This document shows positions 60,289-64,000 of a stretch of 64,000 nt of DNA, piece by piece. Position numbers and translations under genes: made by a program. How positions within the stretch are numbered: the first letter of the stretch is position 1; each line of letters begins with the position of its first letter. Below the pieces are notes generated by a model. It was not told the origin of the DNA. It was given only the letters and a program-made list of their open reading frames with translations, and ran no database searches. Source of the stretch: Paragonimus westermani (taxonomy: Eukaryota; Platyhelminthes; Trematoda; Plagiorchiida; Troglotrematidae); contig QNGE01000741.1 of NCBI GenBank assembly GCA_008508345.1, positions 8,344 through 72,343 on the forward strand, read 5' to 3'.

Positions 60289-60497
60289 TGTTATAGCTTC
60301 TCCCGGTGTGAATCCGCTAGAAATGACGAGTATCGTTTTCTCAATGAGGAAATGTACTGTTCAAATCCTGAAACTTGTTAAGTTAGCCACGAGTCAAGAA
60401 ACTCTTTCATATAAGGTCCTCCCTCCTGACAAACGTCACTTCTATCATGCGTTTAGTTTTATCAGAGAAGCGCGGTGGGCTATAGAGAACCATATAC
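60289..60497 (+). CDS. Candidate host exon (first of a pair), unidentified protein
   Basis: After an acceptor-like GTGACATACACAG (ends 60288) the frame reads VNPLEMTSIVFSMRKCTVQI, LKLVKLATSQETLSYKV and PPDKRHFYHAFSFIREARWA, then IENHI, and stops at a donor-like C|GTATTT (60498). Composition is protein-like. The same frame is open from 60251 and also through the proposed intron, so the boundaries are inferences. I do not recognise the family. It is the best non-retroelement coding signal in the window. Confidence 0.4.
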
Positions 60498-60587
60498 GTA
60501 TTTTTCTAATCTCAATGCTAGTTGTCTGGTTTATCGCTCGTAACCTATGTGATTCGATTCGCGCTTATTTACACCTGTTTCTCACAG

Positions 60588-60676
60588 TTTGGTCTGCCAT
60601 CCATGAAGGTGTAATGGCTATCGTAGTAGACAACGAGAATCTTTGTGCCGAGGACATGGAACCGTATGTGAACGAA
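60588..60676 (+). CDS. Candidate host exon (second of a pair)
   Basis: A good acceptor CACCTGTTTCTCACAG (ends 60587) and a consensus donor GAA|GTGAGT (60677) bracket 89 bases reading WSAIHEGVMAIVVDNENLCA then EDMEPYVNE. With the 90-base intron 60498-60587 removed, phase 1 is preserved across the join. If the intron is kept, the frame gains a strongly hydrophobic segment (ISMLVVWFIARNL), so the alternative is a single exon with a membrane helix. Confidence 0.4.
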
Positions 60677-61599
60677 GTGAGTCGGTCTCTCCGTTTGTTC
60701 TACCGTTGCTTGTCAGGCAATTTCTCATGTCTTCTCCTTCTTCACCGTTCTTTACATCATGTTGTTCATGTGAGTGTTTTTCATTCCATATGCATACAAC
60801 ACACTGCCCTTTGTGAATAGTATTCATCTCAAAGCCTGCAGATGGGCAGTTGGTCCGAATCGAGGGGAAATTTTTTGATTCTCACACGCACGAATCTATA
60901 GGCCAGGCCACCATCAATCCAGAAAAAGGAGCCACCATAAGCTCCATTTTGTTGTGTATTCTGTTGCACATTTAACGGACCACGTTCTACTTCAGAGTGC
61001 ACTCTACGGGTTGCCTTCCATTGAACAAATAATTGACGCAGAATAGATCAAAACGGCATTGGTATTGGCTCCTTCAGTTCTTGAAGGCTGAATAGGTACT
61101 TAGTGTGGTACCAACGGGAACAAAAGTAGACAGATCTAAGGTAACAAAATCCTCACTTGTGATTTCCCCATGTAAATCTCGATTTCACGAAACCAATGGA
61201 TAAATTAATGCATGATGTCGAGTGGACATGACAGCATAACCAGCACAACTCGATAACTAGTGAACTATGTAGAACGGACGGTGCACTGAAGGTGATTAAA
61301 TTGTTACACTAATTAGGAACGATGTTATTTCGGAAAGAGCGAATCATTCTGTGGATAACAAAACGGGTCAGTAGACCAATAGGAAACCGAAGATGACTGG
61401 AGGTTAGCCTGATTGCCATGGGTACCGTGCAAAAATAAAGTCCGCCTACAGCCATTGGAAAGTGGACGGTTCATAAACCACAACATACAAAACGTGTGAC
61501 TCAGCAAGGAAGCGACGTGTACGTTGCACATAAGTAGTAAATAGATGAATTACGCCAATTGTGCAACAAAGAATTCCTTTGTCAATAAGGAGACGGTTT
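60677..61599. other. Unrecognised stretch, possible intron
   Basis: Nothing recognisable. Confidence 0.4.
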
Positions 61600-61820
61600 A
61601 GTAGAGACCCAGCTGTAAAAATTCATAGCTTGGACCAGATTCGAGCCAGCGACAGAAACAGAATGTCCAAACGCGACAATCGTTCTACCAGCTAGGCCAC
61701 GAAGACATCCCGGGAGCTTGGAAACTTCGCGTTTGGACTCCGTTACCTGCTCGTCTCCCTATCTCATGGAACCACCGAATGATCCGAGGGATCGACTCCT
61801 CCAGCTGGATTCCTCAAACA
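61600..61820 (-). repeat. SINE family C
   Basis: Minus strand: TGGCCTAGCTGGTAGAAC (61699-61682, A-box region) and GGCTCGAATCT (61647-61637, B-box region), flanked by the same GACAGAAACA and CCACGAAG words as the copy at 52 kb. Confidence 0.65.
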
Positions 61821-61837
61821 AACAATAGCTATTCGTC

Positions 61838-61857
61838 GTTGGGGGTTGGGGGTTGGG
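61838..61857 (+). repeat. G-rich run (GTTGGGGG units)
   Basis: Three consecutive G tracts; borderline for a G-quadruplex. Confidence 0.6.
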
Positions 61858-62394
61858 ATGTGAACATGGGGAAATAGAGGCCGGATGAAATTGTAACTTA
61901 TGAAGGGAACTCTAGAAGCGGCCACCTAGTTGAGCCTAAACAATCATCTCGTTCAACAGATTAACAAATTGAGGTCAGACAAACTCAGCAAATTTCAACA
62001 AATCACCACCTTCACAAAAAAATTCACAACGGGTTTCAACAAAACCAACACAAACTTTACTGAGAGAATGGCTAATCACTACAGTGTTGTGCATTGTCAC
62101 CTCGTGGCTCATCACCTTCATCATCACAAGCAGCAATACATCAGTGTCACACATCGATGTTCATGTGCTATACAACTAACTGGGGAACCAAACAAAGGCG
62201 AATGGGAACTAAGTGCTAAGAAGATCTGTGTTTGAATTCCGACTTTTAGCGTCAGGGTATCTTTCAAACAGTCAACTAATGTGTAAGTTAAAGTAAGGCA
62301 TCATTGGTAAGACAGCTCTCTTTCTAAATTCACTGCCCCACGTCCTTTGTTCCACTTACTTCGGGGACAACTCGGACAAACAGCGATAACATTC
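61858..62394. other. Unrecognised stretch
   Basis: A 101-codon plus frame at 61930-62235 is rich in Asn, Thr, Lys and His; no domain. Confidence 0.4.
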
Positions 62395-63700
62395 ATATCG
62401 CTTAGGTCGATTAGCTGCCATCTCACCTGAAGTCTGTAGCCACCGGGCGTGTGAGTCGTCAGACACCCAATCTGGCGGACGAACCCGATCTACGGCGGCT
62501 ATTTCTTTGACGGTTGACCTCATTTCACTACGCCAACTTATCGCATATCCGCCTCACCCCGCGTCAGTCAGTCAAGGCATCGGCGAAAAGTGCTCAGCAA
62601 GACAGATAATTAGCTAAAATCTATAGTAGTACATGTTTTACCAGTCTACGTCACTGAGCTCTCAAAGATTGAGTGGGTGAACTTGTTTGGCACAAACCAC
62701 TAAATATTCGCCTCCTGGCTTCATCGTTGTTTACTCACGGGTGCTGTCCGATGCGATCAGTCGAACACAGACATCAGTGATAATGTGTTTTTATAGTGTT
62801 CACACCTACTCTGAGTGGTCGAGTTACGCAGCCGTAACATAATGCGGCTCGTATTCGTTTTATGTACGTGATCCTTAATCCTCAGGGAGATACCCCGTTG
62901 TTGCCACAGCAATCCTAGATTAGCGAATACTGCTTTAACAAACTGGTCAACAACTTCCAAAACTTCATTATCCAGCGTTAAATCCACGTAATTACAGCAG
63001 TTTGTAGAAGCATTTTGCACTTTGTGACTGCAGAGCACNTTGGCCGGCGGTATACATGACGCTGCTCCAGAATTTGGCGAATAGTGAAAATTTTATCGAT
63101 ATATTCTCGTCGGGGATGAAACCGTGCCTGTTCTTCACTGATGTATATCTCCCGTATTGCAGTGAATCAGTGCCACAACCCCTGTAACGGCCCACGTCAA
63201 GCTAATTTCCCTATGGTTTTCGCAAGAGCCCGGGAACTATTATCAAGTAACTCCAGCACATAGAAATGTTCTCCGTCGTCCACAAAACTAGGAACAACCG
63301 AGTGAAGACATCCCAACGCCTCCCCCACCTTCTTTGAAAAGTGCCGACACTAGGTCATCTGAGCCAGCAGCTTCCCACTTGAGAGCCGAAATGCAACTGT
63401 GAATCTCAGTTTTAGTGGTTGGTCCTAAATCTACCGACCAGGATGCAACATTGCAATTTCGTGACGTTAACGTAATAGGTGCAGGAGACCAGCTAAAGTG
63501 ATCCTCAAAGTGTTCCGCCTAGCGCTCTAACCTTCTGGGCTCACTATGGATGCGTGCCGTTTGATTCTCTGATTTGCTTCACTGACAGACGGTCGCTTGG
63601 GACCAGTAGCACGGATAAGCTTGAACGGTCTGTCAGTGTTCTATGAAGCAAAAGCGGTTTCCATTTCCTTGTCTTTCTTTATTGGCCAGGCCTGACGATC
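62395..63700 (-). mobile_element. LINE RT fragment lacking the catalytic core
   Basis: Minus strand: LIRATGPKRPSVSEANQR (63640-63580), AEHFEDHFSW (frame change, near 63510), CISALKWEAAGSDDLVSALF and KEGG (63405-63330; family LKRHRAPGPDDLPPALFKDGG), GFIPDENIS and IKFSLFAKFW (63120-63070; family GFRPGRxCxDQIFxLRQIL), then abruptly NYVDLTLDNEVLEVVDQFV and LGLLWQQRGISLRIKDHV (62990-62860), SVFD (62763), and near the end RPPDWVSDDSHARWLQ (about 62480-62420). The RT palm with YADD between the two halves is missing at 63039, where one N is present. Upstream endonuclease is absent. The same LINE group as 52690-54140 is likely. Confidence 0.85.
63039..63039. other. Single ambiguous base (N)
   Basis: Lies at the point where the LINE RT homology jumps over the catalytic core. 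Confidence 0.98.
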
Positions 63701-63714
63701 GACGATCAGGCTGA

Positions 63715-64000
63715 CTAAAATCTATATTTACCGATATAGCTCATGAGTTTATCGTGACTCCGATCAACGGTCGGTGTGCTATTACTAAGCAACACCTATA
63801 ATCTTCAAAAGAGCTGAAGTTAAAAAACGCTGTATTACTTAGGCCAGATAGGGGTTCTGGGGCTGTCATTTTAGACCAAGATGCCTATGTGCAGAAGTTG
63901 TCAATATTGAATGACCAAACGAAGTTTCGACAAATAGACAGAGTGGACAAGGTCACCGAAATAGAAGACCGCATCGGGGGACATCTGCAGCTTCTCTTCC
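63715..64000 (+). mobile_element. Penelope-like element, N-terminal part, runs off the window
   Basis: Plus strand frame from 63715: FTDIAHEFIVTPI, CAITKQHL, a TAA at 63798-63800, ELKLKNAVLLRPDRGSGAVI (63811-), LDQDAYVQKLSILNDQTKFR, EIEDRIGGHLQLLF. The block RPDKGSGVV followed by a YxxKM-like stretch and DxTKF is the N-terminal RT region of Penelope-like elements. After the single TAA it is open to the window end, making it the least damaged PLE here. It starts only some 15-25 bases beyond the 5' end of the minus-strand LINE at 62395-63700. Confidence 0.85.

Overview
This 64 kb window is eukaryotic and repeat-dominated. It looks like a piece of a flatworm genome, most likely a digenean trematode (fluke); a large-genome tapeworm cannot be excluded. 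The reasoning is indirect. The recognisable reverse transcriptases are Penelope-like elements, an R2-clade LINE, and LINEs with an AP endonuclease and a reverse transcriptase, some ending in a C2H2 zinc finger. The wording of their conserved blocks, as I remember it, resembles fluke and tapeworm elements. There are also tRNA-derived SINE-like repeats and microsatellites. No operons, bacterial genes, CRISPR arrays or rRNA were seen, and no tRNA that folds properly.

Layout. 0-4 kb: the 3' end of a plus-strand repeat (family E), a decayed actin gene that keeps an intron, and the 3' end of a LINE (family A). 4.5-7.5 kb: a decayed R2-clade LINE on the minus strand with zinc fingers, RT core and C-terminal endonuclease tail. 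7.5-16 kb: mostly unrecognised sequence with two candidate host exons. 16.1-17.9 kb: minus-strand Penelope-like element (PLE). 18.4-25.9 kb: second copy of family E, then a series of tRNA-derived SINE-like repeats and a family B repeat. 26-36 kb: largely anonymous, with a LINE 5' fragment (29.8-30.7 kb) and a candidate exon at 33.4 kb. 36.1-42.1 kb: two family A LINEs in head-to-tail order, then a family B copy split by a family A insertion. 42-47.4 kb: SINE, inverted family B cluster and a second PLE. 47.4-52 kb: anonymous and partly CpG-rich. 52-54.6 kb: LINE with 5' region, endonuclease and the start of RT, but no 3' end. 55-60 kb: long AT microsatellites, one 12-N gap beside a hairpin, and a family B copy. 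60.3-60.7 kb: the best candidate host exon pair. 61.6-64 kb: SINE, a LINE whose RT catalytic core is missing at a single N, and the start of a plus-strand PLE that runs off the window.

Functionally there is no intact gene that I can name. Most recognisable coding sequence is dead or truncated retroelement. Four short host-type exons on the plus strand could belong to one or more genes with long introns passing through the window, but I could not identify the protein. I found no convincing new biological system. The most useful observations are nested or truncated retroelements, the SINE families with consistent orientation, the intron-bearing actin relic, a hairpin with an embedded AATAAA at the end of family B, and two places where assembly quality should be checked.
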